This document shows positions 1 through 7,928 of a stretch of DNA of 64,000 bases, in pieces. Location of the stretch: contig NZ_VIRL01000002.1 in the NCBI RefSeq assembly GCF_006874465.1, positions 576,092 through 640,091 of the forward strand. Direction: 5' to 3'. The notes beneath the pieces were generated by a model that did no database searches, was not told where the DNA came from, and saw nothing but the letters and a program-made list of their open reading frames with translations. The position numbers and the translations under genes are program-made. The first letter of the stretch is position 1. Each line of letters starts with the position of its first letter. This DNA comes from Microbispora bryophytorum (GTDB lineage: Bacteria > Actinomycetota > Actinomycetes > Streptosporangiales > Streptosporangiaceae).

Positions 1-34
1 GACCGGCGTGCCCAGCACCAAGGGAGTGCTCTGA
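1..34 (+). CDS. hisB: HisB C-terminus (imidazoleglycerol-phosphate dehydratase), partial
   Basis: Only the last ten codons of this gene lie in the window. They read [10 protein letters not shown] followed by TGA, which matches the usual C-terminal ending of HisB (VPSTKGVL/T). HisB dehydrates imidazole glycerol phosphate in histidine synthesis. The stop codon overlaps the next ATG by one base, so the two genes are probably translated from one message. The identification rests on this short tail plus the hisH-priA-hisF genes that follow. Confidence 0.75.
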   Translation, partial: TGVPSTKGVL

Positions 35-186
35 TGACTCTGGCGTCCGGCGGGATGATCTTCATCGGCCTCTTCCTGATCGGCGGGGTCATCTCGGGCA
101 TCCGGCAGGGCCTCAAGCTACTGGCGGCGCTCGCCGGCGTCGGGGCCGCCGCGGCGATCACCGCGGGAGTGATGTGGTGGCAATGA
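34..186 (+). CDS. small membrane protein between hisB and hisH
   Basis: A 50-residue protein with two hydrophobic stretches, roughly residues 8-22 ([13 protein letters not shown]) and 27-47 ([20 protein letters not shown]), joined by a short basic turn (GIRQG). It ends in WWQ. The ATG overlaps the hisB stop by one base and its TGA overlaps the hisH ATG (ATGA), so it is locked into the his operon by translational coupling. I do not recognise a named family. It is probably a two-helix inner membrane protein; no role can be read from the sequence. Confidence 0.7.
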   Translation: MTLASGGMIFIGLFLIGGVISGIRQGLKLLAALAGVGAAAAITAGVMWWQ

Positions 187-815
187 GCAAGCGCGTGGTC
201 GTGCTCGACTACGGCTCGGGCAACCTCCGCTCGGCCGAGCGGGCGCTGGCCCGGGTGGGGGCGGACGTCACCGTCACCGCCGACTTCGACGCGGCCCTCG
301 GCGCGGACGGGCTCGTCGTCCCCGGTGTCGGGGCGTTCGCCGCGTGCATGGAGGGGCTGAAGGCGGTGCGCGGCGACCAGATCGTCGGCCGCCGCCTGGC
401 CGGCGGGCGCCCGGTGCTGGGGATCTGCGTCGGCATGCAGATCCTGTTCGAGAAGGGCGTCGAGCACGGCGTCCACACCGAGGGCTGCGGCGAGTGGCCG
501 GGCGTGGTCGAGCGGCTCGACGCGCCCGTGCTGCCCCACATGGGGTGGAACACCGTGACCGCGCCCGAGGGCGGCGTGCTGTTCCGCGGCCTGGAGGAGG
601 GGACGCGCTTCTATTTCGTCCACTCCTACGGCGTGCGCGATTGGCGGCTGGAGGCCGGCGACGGCTTCCGCCGGCCGCTGGTGACCTGGGCCGAGCACGG
701 CGCGCCCTTCGTGGCCGCCGTCGAGAACGGTCCTCTCATGGCCACCCAGTTCCACCCCGAGAAGTCCGGGGACGCCGGGGCCGTGCTGCTGTCCAACTGG
801 CTGAGCACGTTGTGA
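183..815 (+). CDS. hisH: Imidazole glycerol phosphate synthase, glutamine amidotransferase subunit HisH
   Basis: A 210-residue class I glutaminase that feeds ammonia to HisF to make imidazole glycerol phosphate and AICAR. The nucleophile elbow GICVGMQ places the catalytic cysteine at C82. The rest of the triad is in QFHPEKSG (H191, E193). The N-terminal [10 protein letters not shown] and the VVPGVGAF oxyanion segment are typical. The ATG at 183 overlaps the preceding stop; an in-frame GTG at 174 also exists but the overlapping ATG fits operon coupling better. Length is normal. Its partner hisF lies 1.7 kb downstream in the same operon. Confidence 0.96.
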   Translation: MSKRVVVLDYGSGNLRSAERALARVGADVTVTADFDAALGADGLVVPGVGAFAACMEGLKAVRGDQIVGRRLAGGRPVLGICVGMQILFEKGVEHGVHTEGCGEWPGVVERLDAPVLPHMGWNTVTAPEGGVLFRGLEEGTRFYFVHSYGVRDWRLEAGDGFRRPLVTWAEHGAPFVAAVENGPLMATQFHPEKSGDAGAVLLSNWLSTL

Positions 816-1008
816 GCGTGTCCGGCACGCGAAATCTCGAGGCAGCGGTGCGACACTGGGAACCTGCGGCACGCGACGGCTTCCACCCGTGGGCACGCGT
901 CCCTCTCCGAGGGCGCGGTGTTCCCGCTCGTGGACACGGTGTTCCCTCGATCGGGGCCGCGGCGCCTGCGGCCGTCCAGGCCGTGACCGGACCTGAGCGG
1001 GAGGCCCG

Positions 1009-1380
1009 ATGAGCAAGGAACGGGCCCGCCGGAGGGCGGAGCGCGAAGCCGAGCGCGAACGCCTCGCGGCGGCCCGGGCCGAGCGCGACGCGAGGGCCGC
1101 CAGGCGGCGCGAGATGCGCGCACGGCTCGTCGGGCCCGTCACCGGAGCCGTGGCCGCGGTGCTGCCGCGGCCGGCCAGGCCGGTGCGGGTGGCCCGGCAG
1201 CGGGGGTATCTCGCCCGCCGCCGCCGCACGGAGAACGCCGTCGCCGTCGTGCTGTGGTTCCTGGTCCAGGCGCTCGCCTGGATTCTGCTCGACTCGTGGA
1301 TGGCCCGCCTGGGCGTGTTCCTCGGTTCGATCCTGCTTCTCCCGGTGCTCGTCACCATCGTTTTCGACCGGAGGTCATGA
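1009..1380 (+). CDS. basic membrane protein in the his operon
   Basis: A 123-residue protein. The first about 45 residues are a highly charged Arg/Glu/Ala helix likely to form a coiled coil ([20 protein letters not shown]). A basic linker follows, then two predicted membrane helices at roughly 78-95 ([17 protein letters not shown]) and 98-118 ([21 protein letters not shown]). It lies between hisH and priA, ending five bases before the priA ATG. Similar small membrane proteins occupy this place in other actinomycete his clusters, but no biochemical function is known to me. A 193-bp gap without a convincing gene separates it from hisH. Confidence 0.75.
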   Translation: MSKERARRRAEREAERERLAAARAERDARAARRREMRARLVGPVTGAVAAVLPRPARPVRVARQRGYLARRRRTENAVAVVLWFLVQALAWILLDSWMARLGVFLGSILLLPVLVTIVFDRRS

Positions 1381-1384
1381 CCAA

Positions 1385-2110
1385 ATGTCGCTCGTATTGC
1401 TCCCAGCCGTCGACGTCGCCGACGGCCAAGCCGTCCGCCTCGTGCAGGGTGAGGCGGGGACGGAGACCTCGTACGGGGATCCGCTCGCCGCCGCCCTGGC
1501 CTGGCAGAAGGCGGGCGCGGAGTGGGTCCACCTGGTCGACCTCGACGCGGCGTTCGGCCGGGGGAACAACCGCGAGCTGCTCGCCTCCGTCGTCGGCGCG
1601 CTCGACGTGAACGTGGAGCTGTCCGGTGGGATCCGCGACGACGCCTCGCTTGAGGCCGCGCTGAGCACCGGCTGCCGCCGGGTCAACATCGGCACCGCCG
1701 CGCTGGAGAACCCGGAGTGGTGCGCCAAGGCGATCGCCGAGCACGGGGATCGCATCGCGGTGGGGCTCGACGTGCGCGGCACGACGCTGGCCGCCCGCGG
1801 CTGGACCCAGGAGGGCGGCGACCTGTGGGAGGTGCTCGACCGGCTGGAGTCGCAGGGCTGCCCGCGCTACGTCGTCACCGACGTCACCAAGGACGGCACG
1901 CTTCGCGGTCCCAATCTCGACCTGCTGCGCGAGGTCTGCGCGCGGACCGACCGCCCGGTCGTCGCCAGCGGCGGGGTGTCCTCACTGGACGACCTGCGAG
2001 CGATCGCCACGCTCGTGCCGGACGGCGTCGAGGGCGCCATCGTGGGCAAGGCGCTGTACGCCCAGGCGTTCACGCTGGAAGAGGCGCTCGCGGCGGTGAC
2101 GGTGGCATGA
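1385..2110 (+). CDS. priA: Phosphoribosyl isomerase A (bifunctional HisA/TrpF)
   Basis: A 241-residue (beta/alpha)8 barrel isomerising ProFAR to PRFAR in histidine synthesis and, in actinobacteria, also PRA to CdRP in tryptophan synthesis. The general acid/base aspartates are in LLPAVDV (D10) and [10 protein letters not shown]. The segment [15 protein letters not shown] and the tryptophan in [12 protein letters not shown] are the substrate-switching features of PriA rather than plain HisA. The trp block further on has no trpF, so this enzyme is the likely supplier of that step. Its stop overlaps the next ATG (ATGA). Confidence 0.95.
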   Translation: MSLVLLPAVDVADGQAVRLVQGEAGTETSYGDPLAAALAWQKAGAEWVHLVDLDAAFGRGNNRELLASVVGALDVNVELSGGIRDDASLEAALSTGCRRVNIGTAALENPEWCAKAIAEHGDRIAVGLDVRGTTLAARGWTQEGGDLWEVLDRLESQGCPRYVVTDVTKDGTLRGPNLDLLREVCARTDRPVVASGGVSSLDDLRAIATLVPDGVEGAIVGKALYAQAFTLEEALAAVTVA

Positions 2111-2526
2111 GCACTCCGATGCCCGAAGGGCGGATCTCCTCCGGCGGCCCCTGGGAAGACCGTTACGGCTACGCCCGCGCGGTCGTAGCCGGGCCGCACG
2201 TGCTCGTGTCCGGCTGCACCGCCACCGTGGGCGGTGAGGTCCAGCATGTGGGTGACGCCTACCAGCAGACGCTCACCGCCTTCTCCATCGCGCTGGACGC
2301 CGTCGAGAAGGCCGGGATCACCCGGGCCGACGTGGTGCGGACCCGCCTGTACGTGGTGAACGCCGCCGACTTCGACGCGGTGGGCAGAGCCCACGGTGAG
2401 ATCTTCGGCGACGTGCGGCCCGCCTGCACGAGCGTGCAGATCACCGGGCTGGTCGACGAGCGCATGCTGGTCGAGGTCGAGGTCGAGGCCTACCGGGCGG
2501 CGGAACGTGGCGACGACGAGGGCTGA
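2107..2526 (+). CDS. Rid-family (YjgF/YER057c/UK114) protein
   Basis: A 139-residue Rid-fold protein, translationally coupled to priA through ATGA. Archetypal RidA deaminates reactive enamines/imines made by PLP enzymes and uses an arginine in a PARS-type motif. Here the matching segment reads RPACTSVQI, with cysteine at the arginine position. It therefore belongs to a divergent Rid subgroup and classical imine deaminase activity cannot be assumed. The C-terminal [10 protein letters not shown] strand is family-like. Location between priA and hisF suggests a protective or accessory role in the his pathway (inference). Confidence 0.85.
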   Translation: MSTPMPEGRISSGGPWEDRYGYARAVVAGPHVLVSGCTATVGGEVQHVGDAYQQTLTAFSIALDAVEKAGITRADVVRTRLYVVNAADFDAVGRAHGEIFGDVRPACTSVQITGLVDERMLVEVEVEAYRAAERGDDEG

Positions 2527-2529
2527 GCG

Positions 2530-3300
2530 ATGACGGTGGCGGTGCGGGTGATCCCCTGCCTTGACGTGGACGCCGGCCGGGTCGTCAAGGGGGTCAACTT
2601 CGAGAACCTCAGGGACGCGGGCGACCCCGTCGAGCTGGCCGCGCGTTACGACGCCGAGGGGGCCGACGAGCTGACCTTCCTCGACATCACCGCCTCCTCG
2701 GGCGAGCGCGAGACCATGCTCGACGTGGTGCGCCGCACGGCCGAGCAGGTGTTCATCCCGCTGACGGTCGGCGGAGGCGTGCGGTCGGCCGACGACGTGG
2801 ACCGGCTGCTGCGCGCCGGCGCCGACAAGGTCGGCATCAACACCGCGGCCATCGCCCGGCCGGAACTGCTGACCGAGACCTCCCGCCGGTTCGGGTCGCA
2901 GTGCATCGTGCTGTCGGTGGACGCGCGCCGGGTGGTCGACGGGCCGCCCACGCCCTCCGGGTTCGAGGTGACGACCCATGGCGGGCGCCGGGGGACCGGC
3001 ATCGACGCGGTGGAGTGGGCCCGGCGCGGGCAGGAGCTCGGCGTCGGGGAGATCCTGCTCAACTCGATGGACGGCGACGGCACCAAGTCGGGATACGACC
3101 TGGAGATGCTGCGGGCCGTACGGGCGGCGGTGAGCGTTCCGCTGATCGCCTCCGGCGGCGCCGGGCGGCTGGAGGACTTCCCGCCCGCGGTGGACGCCGG
3201 GGCGGACGCCGTGCTGGCCGCCTCGGTCTTCCACTTCGGCCAGCTCAAGATCCACGAGGTCAAGGACACGCTGCGCGCGGCCGGTCACCCGGTCCGCTGA
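2530..3300 (+). CDS. hisF: Imidazole glycerol phosphate synthase, cyclase subunit HisF
   Basis: A 256-residue (beta/alpha)8 cyclase that uses ammonia from HisH to convert PRFAR to IGP and AICAR. Family signatures are [16 protein letters not shown] at the N-terminus (catalytic D12), LTVGGGVRS, the second catalytic aspartate in VLSVDARR, and two phosphate-binding loops ([14 protein letters not shown] and [13 protein letters not shown]). Length is normal. It starts four bases after the Rid-like gene and is followed by a strong inverted repeat, so the his transcript probably ends here. hisI lies 6.7 kb further on. Confidence 0.97.
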   Translation: MTVAVRVIPCLDVDAGRVVKGVNFENLRDAGDPVELAARYDAEGADELTFLDITASSGERETMLDVVRRTAEQVFIPLTVGGGVRSADDVDRLLRAGADKVGINTAAIARPELLTETSRRFGSQCIVLSVDARRVVDGPPTPSGFEVTTHGGRRGTGIDAVEWARRGQELGVGEILLNSMDGDGTKSGYDLEMLRAVRAAVSVPLIASGGAGRLEDFPPAVDAGADAVLAASVFHFGQLKIHEVKDTLRAAGHPVR

Positions 3301-3307
3301 GCGCCCG

Positions 3308-3332
3308 CCGGGGGCCGGGATCCGGCCCCCGG
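3308..3332. terminator. hairpin terminator between hisF and a convergent gene
   Basis: A perfect inverted repeat CCGGGGGCCGG-GAT-CCGGCCCCCGG: 11-bp stem, 3-nt loop. It starts eight bases after the hisF stop and ends 12 bases before the end of the convergent secreted-protein gene. There is no U-run, which is usual in GC-rich actinomycetes. It can serve both strands. Confidence 0.75.
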
Positions 3333-3343
3333 CCGGTGGGTCC

Positions 3344-3571
3344 TCAGTCGATGTCGACGATCGCCGTGGGGTAGGCGTCCGGGCCGGTGCCGAGCGAGGA
3401 GGACGCCATCGACTGGTACTGCCACTGTCCCTGGAAGCCGCCGTGGCCACACCCGTTGTCGCCCCAGCAGGTCGTGGCCGCGGAGGCGTCGTGGGCCGGC
3501 TGGGCCGCCGCGAGGCCGACGGCGGCGAGGAACGCCAGGCCCAGCAGGCTCGGGAAACGCTTGGCACGCAT
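3344..3571 (-). CDS. small secreted protein
   Basis: A 75-residue protein. It has a clear Sec signal peptide: basic start MRAKRFP, hydrophobic core LLGLAFLAAVGLAAA and a probable cleavage near ASA-ATT. The mature part is only about 43 residues and contains a close cysteine pair (CWGDNGC) followed by a Gly/Gln/Ser-rich stretch. Upstream (read on its strand) is a GGAGACAG ribosome site. I do not recognise the family; it could be a small extracellular peptide or cell-surface protein. It is convergent with hisF and shares its terminator region. The 274 bp between this gene and the chorismate mutase contain no convincing gene. Confidence 0.6.
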   Translation of the reverse strand: MRAKRFPSLLGLAFLAAVGLAAAQPAHDASAATTCWGDNGCGHGGFQGQWQYQSMASSSLGTGPDAYPTAIVDID

Positions 3572-3845
3572 AGCTGTCTCCTGTCCGTCAATGAATAGTG
3601 CGGCGCTCGGAGTCCGCGCTACTCAATGGTCGGCCGGACATCACACAACCGTCCATACCAATCACCCCAAATAGGGCGATAGTGGGCGAAAACCGGCATA
3701 GGCCGTTGTGGGGCCTTTTATCGCGAGCGTCTGTCAGGGGCGCGAGGGCCAGGGCCGCGAGGGCCCGGGGGAGCGGATGTACGGACTCTCCCCCCACGAG
3801 CCCTAGAGTGGCCGGTGATCATCGTCTCGCCACGCGGAGGAACAT

Positions 3846-4133
3846 GTGTCCGGCCCCACCTCGCTCGACGACGTCCGCCGCCGGATCGACGAGCTCGACG
3901 CCCGCCTGACGACGCTGCTGGCCGAGCGCCAGCGTCTCGTGCGCGCCGCGGCCGCTTTCAAGACGGACGAGCAGGCCGTGCGGGCTCCGGACCGGGTGGA
4001 GCGGGTCGTGACCGCGGCGCGGGAACGCGCGGAGCGCGAGGGGTTGTCTCCGGAGGTAGCCGAGGCCGTCTGGCGGGCGATGATCGGGGCGTTCGTGGAG
4101 TACGAGCTCACGGAGCACCGGCAGCGCGGGTAG
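3846..4133 (+). CDS. AroQ-type chorismate mutase
   Basis: A 95-residue all-helical protein of the monofunctional AroQ class, converting chorismate to prephenate for Phe/Tyr synthesis. The N-terminal helix DDVRRRIDELDARLTTLLAE and RQRLVRAAAAFKT carry the conserved arginines and lysine of the active site. The last helices (EAVWRAMIGAFVEYEL) complete the domain. The GTG start follows GGAGG at 3836-3840. A TAGAGT box at 3803-3808 may be its -10. It sits alone between the his genes and accessory genes and draws from the same chorismate pool as tryptophan synthesis. Confidence 0.85.
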   Translation: MSGPTSLDDVRRRIDELDARLTTLLAERQRLVRAAAAFKTDEQAVRAPDRVERVVTAARERAEREGLSPEVAEAVWRAMIGAFVEYELTEHRQRG

Positions 4134-4265
4134 CGGGGTCGCCGCGCGCCCGCTCTCGCCACCGGAGCCCCGGGGGCGCGCGGGTGTGGGAATGGGATGC
4201 GGGGGCAGAGGTGCCGGCCGTGGGGGGTGCGGCGGTCGCCGGTTGCGTAGGGATGCGAAAGGAGA

Positions 4266-4299
4266 GGCCGGCGGAGCAAGGGCGGATGCCCTGCCGGCC
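4266..4299. terminator. two-tier hairpin
   Basis: Outer stem GGCCGGC (4266-4272) pairs with GCCGGCC (4293-4299). Inner stem AGGGC (4279-4283) pairs with GCCCT (4288-4292) around a GGAT loop, with a 5-nt bulge GAGCA on one side. A second small hairpin, AGAGCC-GT-GGCTCT, lies at 4309-4322. They stand between chorismate mutase and the convergent small membrane gene and could terminate both. No gene is evident in 4134-4416. Confidence 0.5.
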
Positions 4300-4416
4300 T
4301 GTGCGCGCAGAGCCGTGGCTCTGACTGTCAGCGCGGTCCGGCGGTCGTCGGTCGCCGCCTGGGGTCGTCGTGGTCGGGGTTGCCTGAGGGAGAGCGGGGC
4401 CGGGCGGTCCGCGGCC

Positions 4417-4578
4417 TCAACTCAGGACCGAGGTGAAGAAGGTCGCCAGTCGGCTGGCTCCGGTGTTGACGGTGTCGAAAACGCCTCGCACGGCGCCTGC
4501 CGCCGCGTGCGGCTGGCTGTAGAGGTAGAAGACCACGAACGCGATGGCCGCGTACGTAAGAACCTTCTTCACCTTCAT
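4417..4578 (-). CDS. mini membrane protein, paralog A
   Basis: A 53-residue protein with a KVKK start, one hydrophobic segment (VLTYAAIAFVVFYLYSQP), and an amphipathic C-terminal part ending RLATFFTSVLS. A very good ribosome site, AGGAGG, stands 6-7 bases before the ATG on the minus strand. It is clearly homologous to the protein at 4947-5111: both share KKVLTY-AIAFV-FYL--QP and a C-terminal RL--FFTS-(V/L). The conserved pair plus the strong SD argue that it is a real gene. Function unknown; the size and layout suggest a single-pass membrane peptide, possibly one acting on its own membrane. Confidence 0.7.
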   Translation of the reverse strand: MKVKKVLTYAAIAFVVFYLYSQPHAAAGAVRGVFDTVNTGASRLATFFTSVLS

Positions 4579-4810
4579 CGGGGGGCCTCCTGCAATCGGT
4601 ATCCCGGTTGTTTGTACCCGGCGGCAGTGTTGATCATAACTAGCCGAGAGGACATGAGGCCGTTCCGCCCTCATCGTGAGACGGCGGGATGGGCGGGCTT
4701 CTCGCGGCGCGCCGGGGAGTCCGGGCGGGCCTGCCGGGACACCGCGGGCCACGGCCAGAAAGAGCGCGGCCGAGGCCGAAGCCGAGGCCGGAAAGAACGC
4801 GGAAAAGCCC

Positions 4811-4954
4811 GAATGCACCGGGTTCGCCCCGAAATGGGCAGGATCTGGCGTGAATGGGCAGGATTCGGCTCGGATGAACAGGGCTCAGCCCGGATGGGCG
4901 GGGCTCGGCCGGGAACGGCCGAGGTCCGGCCCGCAATGGGCCGGGCTCAGCCCG
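4811..4954. repeat. degenerate 20-21 bp tandem repeat (minisatellite)
   Basis: Seven imperfect head-to-tail units begin at about 4811, 4831, 4852, 4873, 4893, 4913 and 4934. The rough consensus is GAATGGGCNGGGCTCGGCCCG. The array ends inside the stop region of the second mini membrane gene. The whole 368-bp gap 4579-4946 between the two paralogs holds no convincing gene; apart from the array it contains only GC-rich spacer. Confidence 0.7.
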
Positions 4955-5111
4955 AAACGAGCGAGGTGAAGAACGCGGACAGGCGTTCGGCTCCCGTGCC
5001 GATGCCCCCGAACAGGTTCTTGACCGCGTCGGCGGCGTTCGCGGGCTGCGTGAACAAATAAAAGATCACGAACGCGATGGCCAGGTAGGTCAGGACCTTT
5101 TTGAGGTTCAT
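4947..5111 (-). CDS. mini membrane protein, paralog B
   Basis: A 54-residue protein starting MNLKKVLTYLAIAFVIFYLF and ending RLSAFFTSLVSG. One membrane helix (about residues 6-21) is followed by TQPANAADAVKNLF and a short amphipathic tail. About half of the residues match paralog A at 4417-4578, including the KKVLTY start and the FFTS tail, so the two arose by tandem duplication. The upstream sequence on this strand (GGAGCCCGG) is a weaker ribosome site than that of paralog A. Function not recognised. Confidence 0.68.
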   Translation of the reverse strand: MNLKKVLTYLAIAFVIFYLFTQPANAADAVKNLFGGIGTGAERLSAFFTSLVSG

Positions 5112-5212
5112 CCGGGCTCCCAAACGCTCCTACACATCGTGCTCCGGTCTCATGCTGCCCCATTGCACGGCCTTTACGTGGAGGATTCCGGACAACTCTC
5201 ACGACTTCGTTC

Positions 5213-5848
5213 TCATGGCCCCAATCGGGCCTCCTGGAGCCGGGCGACCGCCGCGGCGTCTCCGTCGTACGTCACCCGGGCGTGCTCCTGCCGTCCGAAC
5301 GCGAACATCAGCAGCTCCGACGGTTCACCGGTGACCACCACGGCGGGCTCCGCCATCCGCCCGGCGGCCTTGGCCCCGTCCGGACGGCGGAGCACGACCC
5401 CCACCGGAGCCTTGCGCAGGAAGAGCCGGGCGCCGCCGCGCAGCCGGCTCCAGAACGCCTCCTGCAGGTCCCGCGGGATGACTCGGGGCTCCCAGCCGGC
5501 CTGCGCCCGGCGCACGTCCTCGTGGTGGACGAAGAGCTCTATCGTGTTGACGATCTGGTCCAGGCGGGGGACCAGTCCGTACAGCGTCCAGCGCGGGGGC
5601 CCGTGACGGACGAGCCCGACCAGCTCGGGATAGGGGTGGCTCCGCGTGATGCGGTCCTGCACGGAGGCGGTGTAGCCCGCCAGGAAAGGCAGCGCGATGC
5701 CGGGCGCGGCGTCGAGCCTGCGCTCGCGCAGGACGAGATGGGCGGCGAGATCCTCCGTCGACCACCCCTCGCACAGCGTGGGCGCCCCGGGGCCGAGGCG
5801 GTCGAGCAGGTCGCAGAGCGCCGCGCGCTCCGTCTGGGCGTGTGTCAC
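5213..5848 (-). CDS. TIGR03085-family metal-binding protein
   Basis: A 211-residue member of the actinobacterial TIGR03085 group, related to the DinB/mycothiol-dependent maleylpyruvate isomerase N-terminal fold. The N-terminal CEGWSTEDLAAHLVLRERR gives the conserved W-x-D/E-L-A-x-H metal-site helix, and VHHEDVRRA gives further histidines. The C-terminal half carries VVVTGEPSELLMFAFGRQ, as in related sterol-carrier-like tails. The substrate is unknown. It is divergent from the ABC exporter genes. Its GTG start lies exactly six bases after a TAGGCT box, so it is probably leaderless. Confidence 0.8.
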   Translation of the reverse strand: MTHAQTERAALCDLLDRLGPGAPTLCEGWSTEDLAAHLVLRERRLDAAPGIALPFLAGYTASVQDRITRSHPYPELVGLVRHGPPRWTLYGLVPRLDQIVNTIELFVHHEDVRRAQAGWEPRVIPRDLQEAFWSRLRGGARLFLRKAPVGVVLRRPDGAKAAGRMAEPAVVVTGEPSELLMFAFGRQEHARVTYDGDAAAVARLQEARLGP

Positions 5849-5854
5849 CTGATC

Positions 5855-5860
5855 AGCCTA
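5855..5860 (-). promoter_or_regulatory. -10 box of a leaderless promoter
   Basis: Read on the minus strand, TAGGCT is followed by six bases (GATCAG) and then the GTG of the TIGR03085 gene. There is no Shine-Dalgarno sequence in between. The same TAGGCT-6/7-start layout recurs at 12082, 54319, 60922 and 61523. Confidence 0.6.
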
Positions 5861-6070
5861 TGCGTCCGTGATCCCGGCCGGACCGGCGGTCGCGCATCAC
5901 CGAGGAATAAACCGGTTGATCAGAATGATAGGGAGTAACTAGGACCAAGGGCTTGGGTGGCGTCGGTCCGGTGACCGATCCGGTGGCGTCCCCGAGTGAG
6001 TAACGTCCCCCTCCGGGGCGCTCGCAGGGAGCGGCCCCGGTTGGTCCCCCGATCGGAAGGAACGCACCGC

Positions 6071-7891
6071 GTGCCGACGAAGGAGTCCCCCGCGCGGCCC
6101 GGCAGCTCAGTCATGCTCCAGGGTCTCAAGGTCATCGGCGTGTCGATCAGAACCGAGCCGAGGATCTTCACCGGCGCGGTCCTCGCCAGCGCCCTTTACG
6201 GCGGGATGACCGTCGCCGCCTCCTGGGCGCTCGGCTGGGCGACCGACAACGCGGTGCTGCCCGCGTTCGCGGACGGCGCGGCGAGCACCGGCGCGCTGAC
6301 CGTGGCGGCCCTGCTGATCGTGGGCGTGGCGGTGCTCAAGGCCGCGGGGATCATGGGGCGGCGCATCATGGCCGGGATCCACCAGTACCGCATGCAGGCC
6401 CATTCCCGCCGCGCCGTCACCCGGCAGTATCTGCGGCTGCCCCTCGCCTGGCACCACCGTCACCCGACCGGGCAGCTGCTGTCCAACGCCAACTCCGACG
6501 TCGAGGCGGCCTGGGGGCCGCTCGCCCCGCTGCCGATGGCGGTGGGCGTGGTCGTGATGCTCGTGACGGCCGCCGTGGCGATCGTGCTGGTCGACCCGGT
6601 GCTCGCCGTCGTCGGTTTCCTGATCTTCCCGGCCGTGGCCGTGCTCAACCTGGTCTACCAGCGCAGGCTCTCACCCCTCGCGATGCGGGCCCAGCAGCTG
6701 CGGGCCGAGGTGAGCGAGGTCGCGCACGAGAGCTTCGACGGCGCGCTCGTCGTCAAGACCCTCGGCCGGGAGGACGCGGAGACCGCGCGGTTCCAGGCGA
6801 AGGCCGACGCGCTGCGGGACGCGAACGTCGCCGTCGGCCGCGTCCGCGGGCTGTTCGACCCCCTGCTTGAGGCGCTGCCCACACTGGGCGTGCTCGCCGT
6901 GCTGCTCGTCGGGTCGCTGCGGCTGGAGTCGGGCGGCGTCGCCGCCGGCGACCTGATCCAGGTCGCCTACCTGTTCACCCTTCTCGCCTTCCCCGTACGG
7001 GCGCTCGGCTGGGTGCTGGCCGAGCTGCCGCGCAGCGTCGTCGGCTGGACGCGGATCAGGGACGTCCTCGACGCCACCGGCTCCATGGAGTACGGCACCG
7101 CCCGCCTGGACGCCCCCGGGCCTGCCCGGGTGGAGGCCGAGGGTGTCTCCTACGCGTACGTGCCGGGGAGCCCGGTGCTGAGGGACGTGGGCCTCGCCGT
7201 CGCGCCGGGCCGCACGATCGCGCTCGTCGGGCCGACCGGGGCGGGCAAGTCGACGCTCACCCAGCTGCTCGCGCGCCTGATCGACCCCGGCGAGGGCGTC
7301 GTGCGCGTCGACGGCGTCGACCTGCGCGAGGTTGCCAAGGGCGAGGTGAGCGCCGCGGTGGCGCTCGTCCCGCAGCAGACGTTCCTGTTCGACGACACCG
7401 TGCGGGGCAACATCGCGCTCGGCGGGCAGGTCCCGGACGAGCGGGTCTGGGCCGCGCTGCGGCTCGCGCAGGCCGACGGCTTCGTCAGCGCGCTGCCGTC
7501 CGGCCTGGACACCCAGATCGGCGAGCGCGGCGCCACGCTGTCGGGAGGCCAGCGCCAGCGTCTCGCGCTGGCCCGCGCGGTCGTGCGCGAGCCCCGGCTG
7601 CTCATCCTCGACGACGCCACCTCCAGCGTCGACCCGCAGGTCGAAAAGCGCATCCTGTACGGCCTGCGCGACGGCGCCGCCGAGGCCACGGTGATCGTGG
7701 TCGCCTACCGGATGGCGACGATCGCGCTGGCCGACGAGGTCGTCTACCTGGAGCAGGGCGTGATCGCCGACCACGGCACGCACGAGGAGCTGCTGGTCCG
7801 CTGCGCGGGCTACCGCGACCTCGTCACCGCCTACGAGCGCGAGGAGGCCGAGCGGGCCGCGCTCGACACCGATGAGGAGGTCGTCGCATGA
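6071..7891 (+). CDS. ABC exporter subunit with degenerate ATPase site (heterodimer half 1)
   Basis: A 606-residue fused permease-ATPase of the type IV exporter class: six membrane helices in about residues 30-310, nucleotide-binding domain after about 350. Walker A is GPTGAGKST and the signature LSGGQRQRLALARA is consensus. Walker B reads LLILDDATSSVD, with Asp in place of the catalytic Glu, and the switch His is Tyr (VVAYRMATIA). These changes mark the degenerate-site subunit of a heterodimer. GTG 6071 is chosen for GGAAGG at 6055-6060; ATG 6113 is an alternative. Its partner begins 37 bases downstream. Substrate unknown. Confidence 0.88.
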   Translation: MPTKESPARPGSSVMLQGLKVIGVSIRTEPRIFTGAVLASALYGGMTVAASWALGWATDNAVLPAFADGAASTGALTVAALLIVGVAVLKAAGIMGRRIMAGIHQYRMQAHSRRAVTRQYLRLPLAWHHRHPTGQLLSNANSDVEAAWGPLAPLPMAVGVVVMLVTAAVAIVLVDPVLAVVGFLIFPAVAVLNLVYQRRLSPLAMRAQQLRAEVSEVAHESFDGALVVKTLGREDAETARFQAKADALRDANVAVGRVRGLFDPLLEALPTLGVLAVLLVGSLRLESGGVAAGDLIQVAYLFTLLAFPVRALGWVLAELPRSVVGWTRIRDVLDATGSMEYGTARLDAPGPARVEAEGVSYAYVPGSPVLRDVGLAVAPGRTIALVGPTGAGKSTLTQLLARLIDPGEGVVRVDGVDLREVAKGEVSAAVALVPQQTFLFDDTVRGNIALGGQVPDERVWAALRLAQADGFVSALPSGLDTQIGERGATLSGGQRQRLALARAVVREPRLLILDDATSSVDPQVEKRILYGLRDGAAEATVIVVAYRMATIALADEVVYLEQGVIADHGTHEELLVRCAGYRDLVTAYEREEAERAALDTDEEVVA

Positions 7892-7928
7892 CGCACGGCC
7901 CGAAGCCCTTGACGAGGAGTGTGACGCG

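Noticed and set aside
3588..3797. A 69-codon minus-strand frame between the secreted protein and chorismate mutase
   Set aside because: No ribosome site, no signal peptide or domain, and it overlaps the probable promoter region of chorismate mutase.
4811..4954. CRISPR array
   Set aside because: The units are contiguous and degenerate with no spacers, and there are no cas genes; it is a minisatellite.
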